A stretch of 41,668 nt of DNA from Melioribacteraceae bacterium (GTDB lineage Bacteria; Bacteroidota; Ignavibacteria; Ignavibacteriales; Melioribacteraceae), in NCBI GenBank assembly GCA_016927595.1, contig JAFGMI010000016.1:1-41668 (forward strand), read 5' to 3'. Both the position numbers and the translations under genes were made by a program. Shown piece by piece: positions 1 through 9,957 of this stretch; the stretch's first letter is position 1; each line of letters begins with the position of its first letter. Under the pieces are notes generated by a model. The model saw only the letters and a list, made by a program, of their open reading frames with translations. It was not told where the DNA came from and searched no databases.

Positions 1-7
1 ATCTGCT

Positions 8-1195
8 ATGCAACAGCTGAATGAAATCCGAGGGAAGAAAAAAAAGATAGTCATAGGATTAATGTCGGGGACCTCTGTCGATGGGGTTGACGCAGCATTA
101 GTTGAAATAGAGAACAACTGGATTGATACCAGGGTTAATCTGATGGCATATATAGAATATCCTTATCCAAACGGATTGAAGGAATTTGTTCTGAAAAATT
201 CTGCGAAGGAAAGCAGCAGCGTAGAGGATATTTGCAGATTGAATTTTTTGTTGTCAAAGATTTATGTAAAAGCAGCGGAAAAACTGCTGGATAAGTTGAA
301 CATGGCTTTTAACGATATTGATTTAATAGGTTCGCATGGTCAGACAATTCATCACCTTCCGGCTGAGTATCAACTTTTCGGGGAGAATATTAGATCAACC
401 CTTCAGATAGGCGATCCATCTGTGATTGCAAAATTAACCGGTGTGCTGACTGTTGGTAACTTTCGTACTGGCGATATGGCATTTGGCGGTCAGGGGGCGC
501 CCCTTGTTCCATACTTCGACTACCTGATATTTCACTCGGAAAAACTTAACAGAGCTCTGTTGAATATAGGTGGTATTTCTAATATTACAATTCTCGATAA
601 GATGACATTACAGGAAGACGTACTGGCTTTCGATACCGGACCCGGTAATATGTTAATCGATTTGCTGATGAAAAAATTTTTCGGCAGGGAGTATGATGAA
701 AACGGCAATACTGCTGCTTCAGGTAAGTTAAATGAAGACCTGTTCAATGCAATCCTGATGAGGGATTCATTTATTGAAAAACAACCGCCGAAATCTACTG
801 GCAGAGAGTATTATGGAGATTTATTTCTATCAGGATTGCTGGAAGAATTCTCACACGTTTCTGCAGAAGACTGGTTAAATACCGTTACCAGGTTTACTGC
901 TTATGCTGTTTACAGAAACTACGAGAAATTTGTTATAAATAGTACCGTAATTGACGAATTAATTATAAGCGGCGGCGGGGCTAAGAATAATTTCTTGTAT
1001 AAATGTTTGTCAGAGTATTTCGGTAATAAAATCGATGTGAAAATTATTGATGATATCGGTATTTCATCGGATGCAAAAGAAGCCATATGTTTTGCAGTGC
1101 TCGCTAATGAAACCTTGTGCGGTAATCCTTCAAATATTCCGAAAACAACCGGCGCTGCGAAAGCTACAATACTGGGGGGTATTTTTCTGCCTTAA
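8..1195 (+). CDS. anmK: Anhydro-N-acetylmuramic acid kinase
   Basis: The enzyme phosphorylates and opens the ring of 1,6-anhydro-MurNAc to give MurNAc-6-phosphate, a cytosolic step in recycling of peptidoglycan fragments. The 395-residue product has the family's N-terminal phosphate-binding motif GLMSGTSVDGVD (residues 17-28), followed by GNFRTGDMAFGGQGAPLVP, NIGGISNIT, FDTGPGNMLID and a C-terminal GGGAKNNFL, all typical of the AnmK branch of the ASKHA kinase fold. Length is slightly above the usual ~370 residues because of a basic N-terminal extension. The ATG lies only 7 bases from the window edge, so its promoter and any upstream partner are not visible. It converges on gatB with 7 bases between the stop codons. 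Confidence 0.95.
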   Translation: MQQLNEIRGKKKKIVIGLMSGTSVDGVDAALVEIENNWIDTRVNLMAYIEYPYPNGLKEFVLKNSAKESSSVEDICRLNFLLSKIYVKAAEKLLDKLNMAFNDIDLIGSHGQTIHHLPAEYQLFGENIRSTLQIGDPSVIAKLTGVLTVGNFRTGDMAFGGQGAPLVPYFDYLIFHSEKLNRALLNIGGISNITILDKMTLQEDVLAFDTGPGNMLIDLLMKKFFGREYDENGNTAASGKLNEDLFNAILMRDSFIEKQPPKSTGREYYGDLFLSGLLEEFSHVSAEDWLNTVTRFTAYAVYRNYEKFVINSTVIDELIISGGGAKNNFLYKCLSEYFGNKIDVKIIDDIGISSDAKEAICFAVLANETLCGNPSNIPKTTGAAKATILGGIFLP

Positions 1196-1202
1196 CGTAT
1201 TT

Positions 1203-2645
1203 TTATCTGAAGGCTTCAAGTTTCTCTTTTAAGATTTTGTTTACAGCAGCCGGATTTGCTTTTCCCTTTGTTTCTCGCATTACCTGCCCTACCAAAAAAC
1301 CAATAACTTTTTCCTTACCATCCAGGTATTGTTTTACCTGATCCATGTTATTTCCCAGTATATTTCCAACTACTTCTTCAATAAAAGAATCGTCCGAGAT
1401 CTGCAGAAGACTTTTTTCTTCGACAATAGTACGGGGATCTTTATTTTCATCAAGCAAAACAGGGAAAACCTCTTTTGCTATTTTGCTGCTTATTAACCCC
1501 TCGTTAATTAGATTGATAAGCCTGCCAATATTCTCGGGCGAAACCGGGAAATCTTCAATTTTTATTTTTCGTTCGTTAATAATCTTTAGAACATCTCCCA
1601 TAATCCAGTTGCTGGCTGACTTGAAATCGTCCGTAGTATTTAAAACCGCTTCATAAAAATCAGCTACAGGTTTTTCGGCTGTTAACAGCTCAGCATCATA
1701 TTCAGGCAGTTTGTATTTATCAATGAACCTTTTTTTTCTGTGTTCGGGCAGTTCAGGCAGTGATTCAGATATGCTTTTTCTCCAGTCATCATTTACTAAA
1801 ACGGGCATTAAGTCGGGTTCAGGGAAATACCTGTAGTCATGCGACTCTTCTTTGCTCCTCATCGGTTTTACATCGCCGGAATCAGCATCCCAGAGAAGAG
1901 TCTGTTGAATTATTTTACCACCATCCTCAATTATATCAATTTGTCTGTCAATCTCAGCTTCAATTGCTTTCTCAACATTCCGGAAGGAATTCATATTTTT
2001 AACTTCGGTCTTGGTTCCTAATTTTTTCTCTCCTTTAAGTCTTATCGAAACATTCGCATCGCATCTTAATGAGCCTTCCTCCATATTGCCGTCACAAATT
2101 CCAAGGTAAGTTACGATCTGTTTTAACTTCACCAGGTAAAGATAAGCTTCTTCCGCACTCCTCATATCCGGTTCGCTTACTATCTCGAGCAATGGTGTTC
2201 CGCACCTGTTCAGATCAATAAGAGAATCCGTTCCCTGATCATGAATGAGCTTTCCCGCGTCTTCCTCCATATGAATTCTGGTAATTCCAAGTCTCTTTTC
2301 CAAACCGTCCGATTTAACAATATCTATAAATCCGTGTTCACAAATCGGGAGTTCAAATTGCGATGTCTGCCAGCCCTTAGGAAGATCGGGATAAAAATAA
2401 TTCTTTCGAGCGAATATCGATCTTTTATTAATCTCACAATTTGTAGCGAGCCCGAGTAGTACAGCAAATTCAACTACTTTTTTGTTTAATACCGGCAATA
2501 TACCGGGGTGACCCATACATACCGGACATACATTTGTATTCGGGGGACTGCCGAATTTATTCCGGCATCCGCAAAATGTTTTAGTTTTAGTCAGCAACTG
2601 GACATGAACTTCCAGTCCTATAACTGCTTCATATTTCTGATTCAT
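1203..2645 (-). CDS. gatB: Asp-tRNA(Asn)/Glu-tRNA(Gln) amidotransferase subunit B
   Basis: GatB is the kinase/tRNA-binding subunit of the GatCAB amidotransferase, which converts mischarged Glu-tRNA(Gln) or Asp-tRNA(Asn) to the correct amide. The protein opens with [13 protein letters not shown], has the Cys cluster FCGC...CPVCMGHPG (zinc-type site of GatB), [25 protein letters not shown] and [18 protein letters not shown], and ends in the helical GatB/YqeY tail domain. I chose the ATG at 2645 (480 residues) because family members begin a few residues before YEAVIGLE; a TTG at 2657 would add four residues. Neither start has a clear ribosome binding site. gatC lies 14 kb away at 16410, and gatA is not in the window, so the complex is not encoded as an operon here. 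Confidence 0.96.
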   Translation of the reverse strand: MNQKYEAVIGLEVHVQLLTKTKTFCGCRNKFGSPPNTNVCPVCMGHPGILPVLNKKVVEFAVLLGLATNCEINKRSIFARKNYFYPDLPKGWQTSQFELPICEHGFIDIVKSDGLEKRLGITRIHMEEDAGKLIHDQGTDSLIDLNRCGTPLLEIVSEPDMRSAEEAYLYLVKLKQIVTYLGICDGNMEEGSLRCDANVSIRLKGEKKLGTKTEVKNMNSFRNVEKAIEAEIDRQIDIIEDGGKIIQQTLLWDADSGDVKPMRSKEESHDYRYFPEPDLMPVLVNDDWRKSISESLPELPEHRKKRFIDKYKLPEYDAELLTAEKPVADFYEAVLNTTDDFKSASNWIMGDVLKIINERKIKIEDFPVSPENIGRLINLINEGLISSKIAKEVFPVLLDENKDPRTIVEEKSLLQISDDSFIEEVVGNILGNNMDQVKQYLDGKEKVIGFLVGQVMRETKGKANPAAVNKILKEKLEAFR

Positions 2646-2791
2646 ATCAGAGTTCAAGTGAATAATAATTTGAATCGCAATATAATTAAATGAACTTATT
2701 TATTATAGTGTCAAATCATCAGATGCCGGCTGTTTCATATTCCTGTATAAATGTATAGATTTGCATTGACTATAAAATCGCGGTGAAATAT

Positions 2792-3514
2792 ATGAAACTT
2801 GATGTTATCGTGTTTGCCGCCCATCCCGATGATGCCGAAATTGGTATGGGGGGAACTATTGCTCTTCTTACTGATAATGGATTTAGGGTGGGGATAATAG
2901 ATTTAACAAAAGCAGAATTGAGCACCCGGGGCGATGTAAAAACAAGATCTGCAGAAACAGTGCGCGCCTCTCAAATTCTGGGGCTGGAATTAAGAGAAAA
3001 TCTTGAATTGTCTGACGGGCATCTGGAAGTTACAGATGAATATATAAAAATGATTGTGCGTATAATTCGTAATTACAAACCGGAAATTATTTTTGCACCG
3101 TATTTTAACGACAGACATCCCGATCATATTGCAGTAAGCCAGATAGTAAAAAAAGCTTATTTTTTATCGGGGCTGAAGAACTTCGATACCGGCAATAGCG
3201 GTGGTAAAACTGAAGCAGTAAGACCGAAAAAAATATTTTATTACATGCAGTCGTTTAAGTTCGACCCGAAATTTATTGTCGATATAACTAAATATTTCGA
3301 AACAAAAATGAACTCTGTGAAAGCATATAAAACACAGTTTTTCGATCCTGAAAATACAGAGCCAAACACATTTATAAGCGATCCTAAGTTTATAAATTAT
3401 CTGGAAGCAAGATCAAAATTTTATGGCTTTCAAATCGGCAGAGAATACGGTGAACCGTTTTTCTCTGAAGAAGAAGTTGAACTGGATATAATAAATTTGT
3501 TAAAGAGGAATTAA
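2792..3514 (+). CDS. bshB1: Bacillithiol biosynthesis deacetylase BshB1 (PIG-L family)
   Basis: This is a zinc-dependent LmbE/PIG-L family N-acetylglucosaminyl deacetylase. The BshB1 branch removes the acetyl group from GlcNAc-malate during synthesis of the thiol bacillithiol. The metal motif HPDDAE is at residues 11-16, and the second metal/catalytic motif RHPDH at about 108-112, with FAPYFNDRHPDH matching BshB1 closely. I take the ATG at 2792 (240 residues), which puts the usual MKLDVIVFAAHPDD at the N-terminus; a GTG at 2783 is also in frame. It stands divergently from gatB across ~150 bases, and the next gene begins 3 bases after its stop. No bshA or bshC is seen here, so the bacillithiol assignment rests on sequence resemblance. 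Confidence 0.87.
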   Translation: MKLDVIVFAAHPDDAEIGMGGTIALLTDNGFRVGIIDLTKAELSTRGDVKTRSAETVRASQILGLELRENLELSDGHLEVTDEYIKMIVRIIRNYKPEIIFAPYFNDRHPDHIAVSQIVKKAYFLSGLKNFDTGNSGGKTEAVRPKKIFYYMQSFKFDPKFIVDITKYFETKMNSVKAYKTQFFDPENTEPNTFISDPKFINYLEARSKFYGFQIGREYGEPFFSEEEVELDIINLLKRN

Positions 3515-3517
3515 AAA

Positions 3518-4375
3518 ATGAAACTGAGTTTAATAGGTACCGGATATATGGGTTTCCCGATGTCTGAAAAACTGCTTGAAGCCGGTCATGAACTGGCAGT
3601 ATTTAACCGGACAATTGAGAAAGCCAGAAAACTGGAAAGTAAAGGGGCTGTTGTTTGCAGCTCAATCATTGAGGCAGTATCTCTCAGCGATACAATATTA
3701 TTGATGCTTACAGACTACCAGGCAATTAAAGCATTGTTGGATCAGATAGAGTTGAATTCATTGAGCGGGAAAAGCATTTTAATGATGGGCACGATATCTC
3801 CGAAAGAAAGTATGCTGCTTCGTGATCAGCTGTCAGGATATAATGTTGATTATTCTGAGGCACCGGTTTTGGGCAGTATTCCCCAGATCATTGATAAATC
3901 ACTGATAGTGTTATTCGGTGGCAGTAAACAACAGCTGCAAAATCATAAAAAAATCTTCACTGCATTTTCCGGCAAAACAGAATATATTGGAGAGGTTGGT
4001 GAAGCATCAAAAATGAAACTTGCGCTGAACCATCTGATAGTAGGAATAACAACTGTCTTTGCAACCAGTCTCGGATATATACGTGAAAACAAACTCAATG
4101 TTGATCAGTTTATGGAAATAGTCAGAAAAAGTGCTTTGTATGCACCGACTTATGATAAAAAACTTCAAAATTACCTGGACAGGAATTTTGATAATCCGAA
4201 CTTCCCGCTTAAACACCTTTTGAAAGATGTGAATCTTATGATCGAATCTTTTTCTGAGAATGCGATTAATGTGCATCAGCTGAACGGAATTCAGAAAATA
4301 TTAATCGACGGAATTAATGCAGGTCTGGGTGATGCAGATTATTCGGCTTTGTATAATGTTATTCATAAGAAATAG
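3518..4375 (+). CDS. NAD(P)-dependent oxidoreductase, 3-hydroxyisobutyrate dehydrogenase family
   Basis: A beta-hydroxyacid dehydrogenase of 285 residues, the usual length. The N-terminal Rossmann fold begins LIGTGYMGFPMSEKLLEAGH, with the nucleotide loop GTGYMG at residues 7-12; FNRT after the second strand suggests NADP(H) rather than NAD. The substrate loop reads EAPVLGS (~115-121) in place of the more usual DAPVSGG, and the catalytic lysine is K167 in KLALN. Family members reduce succinic semialdehyde or glyoxylate, or oxidise 3-hydroxyisobutyrate; the substrate cannot be told from sequence. It follows bshB1 by 3 bases with AAGAGG as ribosome binding site, so the two are probably co-transcribed. 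Confidence 0.85.
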   Translation: MKLSLIGTGYMGFPMSEKLLEAGHELAVFNRTIEKARKLESKGAVVCSSIIEAVSLSDTILLMLTDYQAIKALLDQIELNSLSGKSILMMGTISPKESMLLRDQLSGYNVDYSEAPVLGSIPQIIDKSLIVLFGGSKQQLQNHKKIFTAFSGKTEYIGEVGEASKMKLALNHLIVGITTVFATSLGYIRENKLNVDQFMEIVRKSALYAPTYDKKLQNYLDRNFDNPNFPLKHLLKDVNLMIESFSENAINVHQLNGIQKILIDGINAGLGDADYSALYNVIHKK

Positions 4376-4454
4376 AAAATAAAATTTATTTGATATTGAA
4401 TCTATTCGTTCCTGATTTCATCTTATTTGTAGAGAAATAATTATAGGAGAAATA

Positions 4455-4841
4455 ATGAGTTATTATTTTGCCAAAACAGTGCATTATACTTTCGATGAAA
4501 CTATCGCCAAGATAACAGACGAGCTTAAAAAAGTCGGATTCGGGGTTTTAACTGAAATTGACGTTAAAGAGACTCTGAAAAATAAACTGGATGTTGATTT
4601 CAAACAATATAAAATATTAGGAGCGTGCAATCCTCCTTTTGCATACAAAGCTTTGCAGACCGAAGATAAAGTTGGTGTTTTACTGCCATGCAATGTAATT
4701 GTACAGGAAACCGATGCAGGACATGTGGAGGTTGCAATAATAAATCCTATGGAAGCTATGTCGGTTGTTAAAAACGAAAACCTGGCTGTAATCGCTTCAG
4801 AAGTAAACAAAAAACTCGAAGAAGCGCTTTCCAAGCTTTAA
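4455..4841 (+). CDS. DUF302 domain protein
   Basis: A 128-residue cytosolic protein of the DUF302 family. The characteristic pattern is visible: a lead strand with YFAKTV, then the helix DETIAKITDELKKVGFGVLTEIDV, then KILGACNPPFAYKAL and the segment LLPCNVIVQE. The conserved Cys of GACNP and of LLPCN are both present. The function of the family is not settled. The ATG at 4455 has a good ribosome binding site (AGGAG, 4445-4449). It sits alone behind an 80-base gap and is closed by a terminator at 4853. Confidence 0.85.
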   Translation: MSYYFAKTVHYTFDETIAKITDELKKVGFGVLTEIDVKETLKNKLDVDFKQYKILGACNPPFAYKALQTEDKVGVLLPCNVIVQETDAGHVEVAIINPMEAMSVVKNENLAVIASEVNKKLEEALSKL

Positions 4842-4852
4842 TATTTTAGCAT

Positions 4853-4877
4853 GTCCCTCTTTAATGGGGGACTTTTT
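4853..4877 (+). terminator. Rho-independent terminator after the DUF302 gene
   Basis: A seven-pair stem GTCCCTC (4853-4859) with GGGGGAC (4866-4872), one pair being T-G, encloses the loop TTTAAT and is followed directly by TTTTT. It begins 11 bases after the stop codon and separates this unit from the Bat operon. Confidence 0.8.
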
Positions 4878-5072
4878 GGAATGTCCTTATCTTTCCCGCC
4901 ATTTTCGGTAATAATTTTATAAATTTAACCCTTCGGAAAAAATTTATATAATCGAACTATTATTCCGTAAAACTTTTTTTAAACAAAAATTAAAATTACT
5001 GTGAAACAATTCACGTACTGGATTGTAGAAAAATATTCGAATAATTAGATAAATAACATAAAGAGGTTGCTT

Positions 5073-6056
5073 GTGGAAATCACCGAACTGAATGAGAAGA
5101 TAAAGCAGGAAAGCGCTTTTATCGATACTCTATTTGCTGAGATAGGTAAGACAATTATCGGTCAGAAAGAAATGGTTGAAAGACTGGTGATAGGACTCCT
5201 TTCAAACGGACATATACTGCTTGAAGGTGTTCCCGGTCTGGCTAAAACCCTCGCGATAAAAACACTTGCTCAGTCGATGCAGGCAAAGTTTCAGCGTATT
5301 CAGTTTACACCCGATCTGCTCCCTGCAGATCTTTTAGGAACAATGATCTATAACCAGAAAGACGGTAATTTTTCTATTAAAAAAGGACCTATCTTTTCCA
5401 ACTTTATTCTTGCAGATGAAATAAACAGAGCCCCGGCAAAGGTACAGAGTGCTTTGCTCGAATCGATGCAGGAACGTCAGGTTACAATCGGTTCGAGTAC
5501 ATTTCCGCTGGAAGAACCTTTCCTTGTACTCGCCACACAGAATCCTATTGAGCAGGAAGGAACTTATCCGCTGCCGGAGGCACAGGTAGATAGGTTTATG
5601 CTTAAAGTGAAAATTGATTATCCCAGCAGGGACGAAGAACAGAAAATTATGAAATTAAACATAGGCGCTTCTTTACCGGAAATAAAGCCCGTTGTATCTC
5701 CTGAGTCTATTCTAAATGCAAGGAAACTGATACATACAATTTATGTGGATGAAAAAATAGAGAAGTATATCCTTGATATAGTTTTCGCAACTAGAAATCC
5801 CAAGGAATTCGGTCTTGAAGATTTACAGGATCTGATCTCTTACGGAGGATCGCCGCGTGCAACAATTAACCTGGCGCTTGGTGCAAGAGCAATGGCGTTC
5901 GTTAAACGAAGAGGATACGTCATCCCTGAAGATGTAAGAAGTATTTGTATGGATGTTTTAAGGCACAGAATCGCAGTTACTTATGAAGCCGAAGCAGAGG
6001 ACATTACTTCCGAAAACATCATCCAGCGTATATTAAATACGGTTGAAGTACCGTAG
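5073..6056 (+). CDS. MoxR family AAA+ ATPase, first gene of the Bat operon
   Basis: A MoxR-type ATPase, thought to act as a chaperone that matures or activates the VWA-domain proteins encoded next to it. Walker A is GVPGLAKT (about residues 52-59), Walker B FILADEINRAP, sensor 1 ATQNPIEQEGTYPLPEAQVDRF, and the C-terminal lid ends in SYGGSPRATINLALGARA, all standard for the family. I chose the GTG at 5073 (327 residues) because AAGAGG at 5061-5066 lies six bases upstream; a TTG at 5067 would overlap that site. The gene starts a run of eight same-strand genes with little spacing, preceded by ~190 AT-rich bases that must hold the operon promoter. Confidence 0.93.
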   Translation: MEITELNEKIKQESAFIDTLFAEIGKTIIGQKEMVERLVIGLLSNGHILLEGVPGLAKTLAIKTLAQSMQAKFQRIQFTPDLLPADLLGTMIYNQKDGNFSIKKGPIFSNFILADEINRAPAKVQSALLESMQERQVTIGSSTFPLEEPFLVLATQNPIEQEGTYPLPEAQVDRFMLKVKIDYPSRDEEQKIMKLNIGASLPEIKPVVSPESILNARKLIHTIYVDEKIEKYILDIVFATRNPKEFGLEDLQDLISYGGSPRATINLALGARAMAFVKRRGYVIPEDVRSICMDVLRHRIAVTYEAEAEDITSENIIQRILNTVEVP

Positions 6057-6097
6057 GTAAAAATTAATGTTGCATAATATCAATCATTATATGTGAA

Positions 6098-6973
6098 ATG
6101 CTGACAAAAGAACTTTTAAAACAGGTAAGACAGATTGAAATAAGAACACGCGGTATCGTGAATGAAGTGTTCTCCGGTGAATACCATTCTGTGTTCAAAG
6201 GACGGGGCATGGAATTCTCCGAAGTCAGGGAGTATCAGATTGGTGATGATATTAGATCGATCGACTGGAATGTCACTGCAAGGTTCGGTCATCCCTACGT
6301 TAAGATATTTGAGGAGGAACGCGAACTCACCGTAATGCTGCTCGTCGATTTGAGCGGATCACTCGTATTCGGCTCGGTCGAAAAAACAAAGCAGAGAATT
6401 GCAGCCGAACTTACTTCGATCCTGGCATTTTCAGCAATGAAGAATAACGATAAAGTAGGTTTGATTTTGTTTACCGATTCGATTGAAAAGTTTGTTCCTC
6501 CGAGGAAGGGAAGGAGTCATGTGCTGAGAATTATTAGGGAAGTTCTATCTTTTGAACCCAGGGGGAACCAAACAGATTTAAAAGGCGCTCTGGAGTATTT
6601 TAACCATACGGTAAAAAAGAGAAGTATTGCCTTTTTAATTTCGGATTATATCGACAGAGGCTATGAAAGAATTTTGAATATTGTCGGCAGGAAACATGAT
6701 CTGGTTGGTCTGGTCCTTCACGATCCAAGAGAAAAGGAACTGCCCAAAACAGGTCTGATTAAACTCCGTGATGCTGAAACAGGAAAAATACGTTACATTG
6801 ACACCAGCAACAGCGAAGTAAGGAAAAACTTCTATAATGCAATACAATATCATGATAATTTACGAAGAGAGGTTTTTATTAAATCTGGTCTCGATTCTGT
6901 AAATATCAATATAGGTGAATCGTACATAAAACCACTTGTAAATTTCTTTAAAGCAAGAGAGAAAAGATATTGA
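6098..6973 (+). CDS. DUF58 domain protein of the Bat operon
   Basis: A 291-residue cytosolic protein with the DUF58 signature: GRGMEFSEVREYQIGDDIRS, then IDWNVTARFGHPYVK, then a VWA-like fold starting LLVDLSGSL, which keeps the DxSxS metal-site pattern. DUF58 proteins are nearly always next to MoxR ATPases and are presumed to be their clients or adaptors. The spacing to moxR is 41 bases. The stop codon TGA overlaps the TTG start of the next gene, indicating translational coupling. Confidence 0.9.
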   Translation: MLTKELLKQVRQIEIRTRGIVNEVFSGEYHSVFKGRGMEFSEVREYQIGDDIRSIDWNVTARFGHPYVKIFEEERELTVMLLVDLSGSLVFGSVEKTKQRIAAELTSILAFSAMKNNDKVGLILFTDSIEKFVPPRKGRSHVLRIIREVLSFEPRGNQTDLKGALEYFNHTVKKRSIAFLISDYIDRGYERILNIVGRKHDLVGLVLHDPREKELPKTGLIKLRDAETGKIRYIDTSNSEVRKNFYNAIQYHDNLRREVFIKSGLDSVNINIGESYIKPLVNFFKAREKRY

Positions 6974-7920
6974 TTAAAAAATATATAACCGTTTTAATTA
7001 TTCTGGCGGCAGGTTTTCTGAATGCACAGTCTATAGAGGTGTATGCCGATACCGATACAACGGAGTATGTTGTGGGCGACTATATTCATTACAGGCTGGA
7101 ACTCAGATATACGAATGATATTAAAGTTGAGCTGCCATCGGTTATAGACAGTATCTCGATGCTCGAATTCATTAATGAAGAACCGGCAGTTGTCCGGAAA
7201 AATGATAATGAGACGTTTGAATTAAGAGAGTTTGTTTTCTCAAAATACGATTCTGCAGAAGTGAGTATTCCGGGATATTCTGTTAAGTACTATGCCGGTA
7301 ATGAAGCAGATGCAAATATTATTAATGTTAACCCGGTTACCATACTTGTAAGAACGATTGAAGTTGATCCGTCAGGCGATATTCAGGATGTAAAAGCGCC
7401 GATTAAAATCGAACTGAATTGGCTGCTTTTTTCAGTAATTGCACTGTTGTTAATTGCACTTATTTTAGCCGCATACATATTATATCAGCGTTATAAGAAT
7501 AAGCGGCAGATTGTCGTGAAAGAAAAGAAAATAATAAAAGTTCCCGCTTATCGTATTGCACTTGAAGAACTCGATGAGCTGGATTCAAAAAAATTATGGC
7601 AGCAGGGATTTGTAAAAGAGTATCATTCGGAATTAACCGGAATTATAAGGAAGTACTTTGAAAGCCGGTTTAATTTTCCGGCACTTGAGCTGACATCGGC
7701 AGAAATTCTGGCAAATCTCGGTATTTCCGATGCTGATGAGCAGGTTAAAATTGCAACTAACGAGTTTTTAAGTAACGCCGATATGGTAAAGTTTGCCAAA
7801 TTCAAACCGATGCCGTCTGTTAACGAGGAAATGATGAAACAGGCGTATGATATAATAGATAAAACAAAACAGGATGATGAAGTTAAGGTTGAATCGGTAG
7901 AGGTACAAAGTGTTCAGTGA
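6970..7920 (+). CDS. BatD-like membrane protein (Bat operon)
   Basis: A 316-residue protein: signal peptide (1-20, ending FLNAQS), a periplasmic beta-rich domain (~21-145), one membrane helix (LLFSVIALLLIALILAAYIL, ~151-170) and a cytosolic C-terminal domain with YHSELTGIIRKYFESRF and LELTSAEIL. This cytosolic part resembles the one at the end of BatD in the same operon (YGYLEDKLNL, FTTEKALREL), so the two look like distant paralogues. The start is a TTG that overlaps the preceding TGA; it is supported by the signal peptide that begins right there. Its role is presumably in the same membrane VWA complex; no enzymatic motif is seen. Confidence 0.75.
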   Translation: MIKKYITVLIILAAGFLNAQSIEVYADTDTTEYVVGDYIHYRLELRYTNDIKVELPSVIDSISMLEFINEEPAVVRKNDNETFELREFVFSKYDSAEVSIPGYSVKYYAGNEADANIINVNPVTILVRTIEVDPSGDIQDVKAPIKIELNWLLFSVIALLLIALILAAYILYQRYKNKRQIVVKEKKIIKVPAYRIALEELDELDSKKLWQQGFVKEYHSELTGIIRKYFESRFNFPALELTSAEILANLGISDADEQVKIATNEFLSNADMVKFAKFKPMPSVNEEMMKQAYDIIDKTKQDDEVKVESVEVQSVQ

Positions 7921-8905
7921 CATAACTTTCAAGTATCCGTTTGTACTTTATTTCCTGGCACTGTTGCCCGTTATTGTTTTCTGGTACTGGAAAAAAAACA
8001 AGAAGAATTCTCCGGATATAACTTTCTCTTCGCTTCAGGTATTCGACGGTGTAAAATCTACTTTGCGTGAAAAATTTGTTCACTTACCTGTTTTATTAAG
8101 AGTACTTGCTCTGGGGTTGCTGATAGTTGCTCTGGCTAGACCACAATCATTTACCTCGGGAGAAAATGTTTATACCGAAGGAATCGATGTAGCAATGCTG
8201 CTTGATATTTCGGGGAGTATGCTTGCTGAAGATTTCAAACCCAACCGTCTTGAGGCGGCTAAAAAAGTTATCGATGAGTTCGTTGCCGGACGTACATCCG
8301 ACAAAATCGGTCTTGTTGTCTTTGCTAGCGAGAGTTTTACACAATGCCCGTTAACAATTGATTATTCTGTTCTCAGAAATCTGCTCTCGGAAATTAAAAG
8401 CGGAATGATAAATGACGGGACCGCCATCGGGACTGCAATTGCAAACGGTGTTAACAGACTTAAAGACAGTGAAGCAAAAAGCAAAGTTATAATACTTTTA
8501 ACAGATGGTGTAAATAACAGCGGTGAAATTGACCCGATTACAGCCGCACAAATTGCAAAAACATTCGGTATAAGAATTTATACAGTCGGCGTTGGCACAA
8601 TAGGCGAGGCGCCTTATCCGTTCAATACACCGTTCGGGAAGAGGTATCAAATGGTGCCTGTGGAAATTGATGAGAACGTACTTACTCAGGTTGCAGTAAT
8701 TACTGAGGGACAGTATTTCAGAGCAACGGATAATGAAAAGCTAAAAGAAATTTATCAGGAAATAGACAACCTTGAAAAAACAAGGGTTGAAATTACTTCA
8801 TACAGAAATGCATCCGAAAAGTTTTATTCGTGGGCGGGATTAGGATTTGTCCTGCTTCTATTTGAGTTCGGTTTAGTCAGAACATGGCTGCGTAGATTAC
8901 CGTAA
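7910..8905 (+). CDS. batA: BatA, VWA domain membrane protein
   Basis: A 331-residue inner-membrane protein with two N-terminal membrane helices (~10-28 and 62-78), a periplasmic or cytosolic von Willebrand A domain and a final helix (~307-322). The MIDAS metal site is complete: DISGS at residues 99-103, the TDGVNN loop later, and the conserved Thr in NDGTAIGTAI. BatA is part of the Bacteroides aerotolerance set, linked to oxygen and stress tolerance of the envelope. The GTG start overlaps the upstream gene by 11 bases and has GAGGT at 7900-7904. Confidence 0.92.
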   Translation: MFSDITFKYPFVLYFLALLPVIVFWYWKKNKKNSPDITFSSLQVFDGVKSTLREKFVHLPVLLRVLALGLLIVALARPQSFTSGENVYTEGIDVAMLLDISGSMLAEDFKPNRLEAAKKVIDEFVAGRTSDKIGLVVFASESFTQCPLTIDYSVLRNLLSEIKSGMINDGTAIGTAIANGVNRLKDSEAKSKVIILLTDGVNNSGEIDPITAAQIAKTFGIRIYTVGVGTIGEAPYPFNTPFGKRYQMVPVEIDENVLTQVAVITEGQYFRATDNEKLKEIYQEIDNLEKTRVEITSYRNASEKFYSWAGLGFVLLLFEFGLVRTWLRRLP

Positions 8906-8925
8906 AATATATTTAAACGAGAGTT

Positions 8926-9957
8926 ATGATAAGATTTGCACATCCCGAATATCTGAACGCACTTTACCTGCTTCCGGTAGTTATAATCATTTTCTGGCTG
9001 ACGTATAGAAAACAGAAGAAGCAGTTAAGTGAATTTGCTTCCGGCAGTTTACACAGGGTACTGCTTCCTCTTAGAAGCGGCTTTAAACCGGTTTACAAAT
9101 TTGGATTAATACTTGTATCGTATCTGCTTATAATTTTATCCTTAGCAAATCCGCAGGTAGGTTCAAAAATTGAGGAAGTGAAACAAGTGGGCATCGACGT
9201 ATTTATACTTCTTGATGTATCACTCAGCATGACAGCCGAAGATATTAAACCGAGCCGACTTGATAAAGCGAAACATCAGATTTCAAAACTGATACAAAGA
9301 CTGCAGGGAGATAGAATAGGATTGGTTGTGTTTTCCGGAGAAGCGTATGTCCAGTTTCCCTTAACTACCGATTATTCAGCAGCGAATTTATTTCTTAATG
9401 CTGTTGATGTTTCATCTGTACCTCAACCCGGTACCGCAGTCGAACCGGCTATCAGACTTGCGTTAAATTCATTTAAAGAGGATACAGAAACAAAAAAATC
9501 TATTATCCTGATTACCGATGGCGAGGATCATGAGGGAAATTACTCCGAAGTTATTGATGAAGCTGTGGGGAAAGGAGTTCAGATATACTGTATAGGACTC
9601 GGTTCACCGGCCGGTGTTCCCATTCCTGTATATAATTCAGCCGGCGTTCAGATCGGATATAAGAAAGACAGAACAGGAAATGTTGTTTTAACCAGGCTTG
9701 ATGAAAATACACTTCAACAAATTGCAAGTTCAGGCAATGGAAAATATTACCGAGCTTCAAATACAGAAGATGAGCTGGAACTTATATATAATGATCTCGC
9801 TCAGCTTGAAGAAACAGAATTCGGTGCTACGAGAATAACGGATTATGAAGACAGATATTACTACCTTTTGTTGCCGGCGGTAATTTTACTTTTTGCAGAT
9901 TTTTTTGTCTCGAATAATAAATCGAAATTCCTTATGAAATTTGAGGAAGGTGAATAA
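8926..9957 (+). CDS. batB: BatB, VWA domain membrane protein
   Basis: A 343-residue paralogue of BatA with the same layout: two N-terminal membrane helices (~12-26, 58-74), a VWA domain and a C-terminal helix (YYYLLLPAVILLFADFF). The MIDAS motif is DVSLS at residues 97-101, with ITDGEDHEG supplying the third loop. The shared tail of the motif, TAEDIKPSRLDKAK here and LAEDFKPNRLEAAK in BatA, shows recent common origin. It follows batA by 20 bases and its stop codon abuts the GTG of the next gene. Confidence 0.92.
   Translation: MIRFAHPEYLNALYLLPVVIIIFWLTYRKQKKQLSEFASGSLHRVLLPLRSGFKPVYKFGLILVSYLLIILSLANPQVGSKIEEVKQVGIDVFILLDVSLSMTAEDIKPSRLDKAKHQISKLIQRLQGDRIGLVVFSGEAYVQFPLTTDYSAANLFLNAVDVSSVPQPGTAVEPAIRLALNSFKEDTETKKSIILITDGEDHEGNYSEVIDEAVGKGVQIYCIGLGSPAGVPIPVYNSAGVQIGYKKDRTGNVVLTRLDENTLQQIASSGNGKYYRASNTEDELELIYNDLAQLEETEFGATRITDYEDRYYYLLLPAVILLFADFFVSNNKSKFLMKFEEGE

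Noticed and set aside
5001-5014. GTGAA-ACAA-TTCAC palindrome upstream of the MoxR gene as an operator
   Set aside because: Five-base arms are too short to stand out in intergenic DNA.
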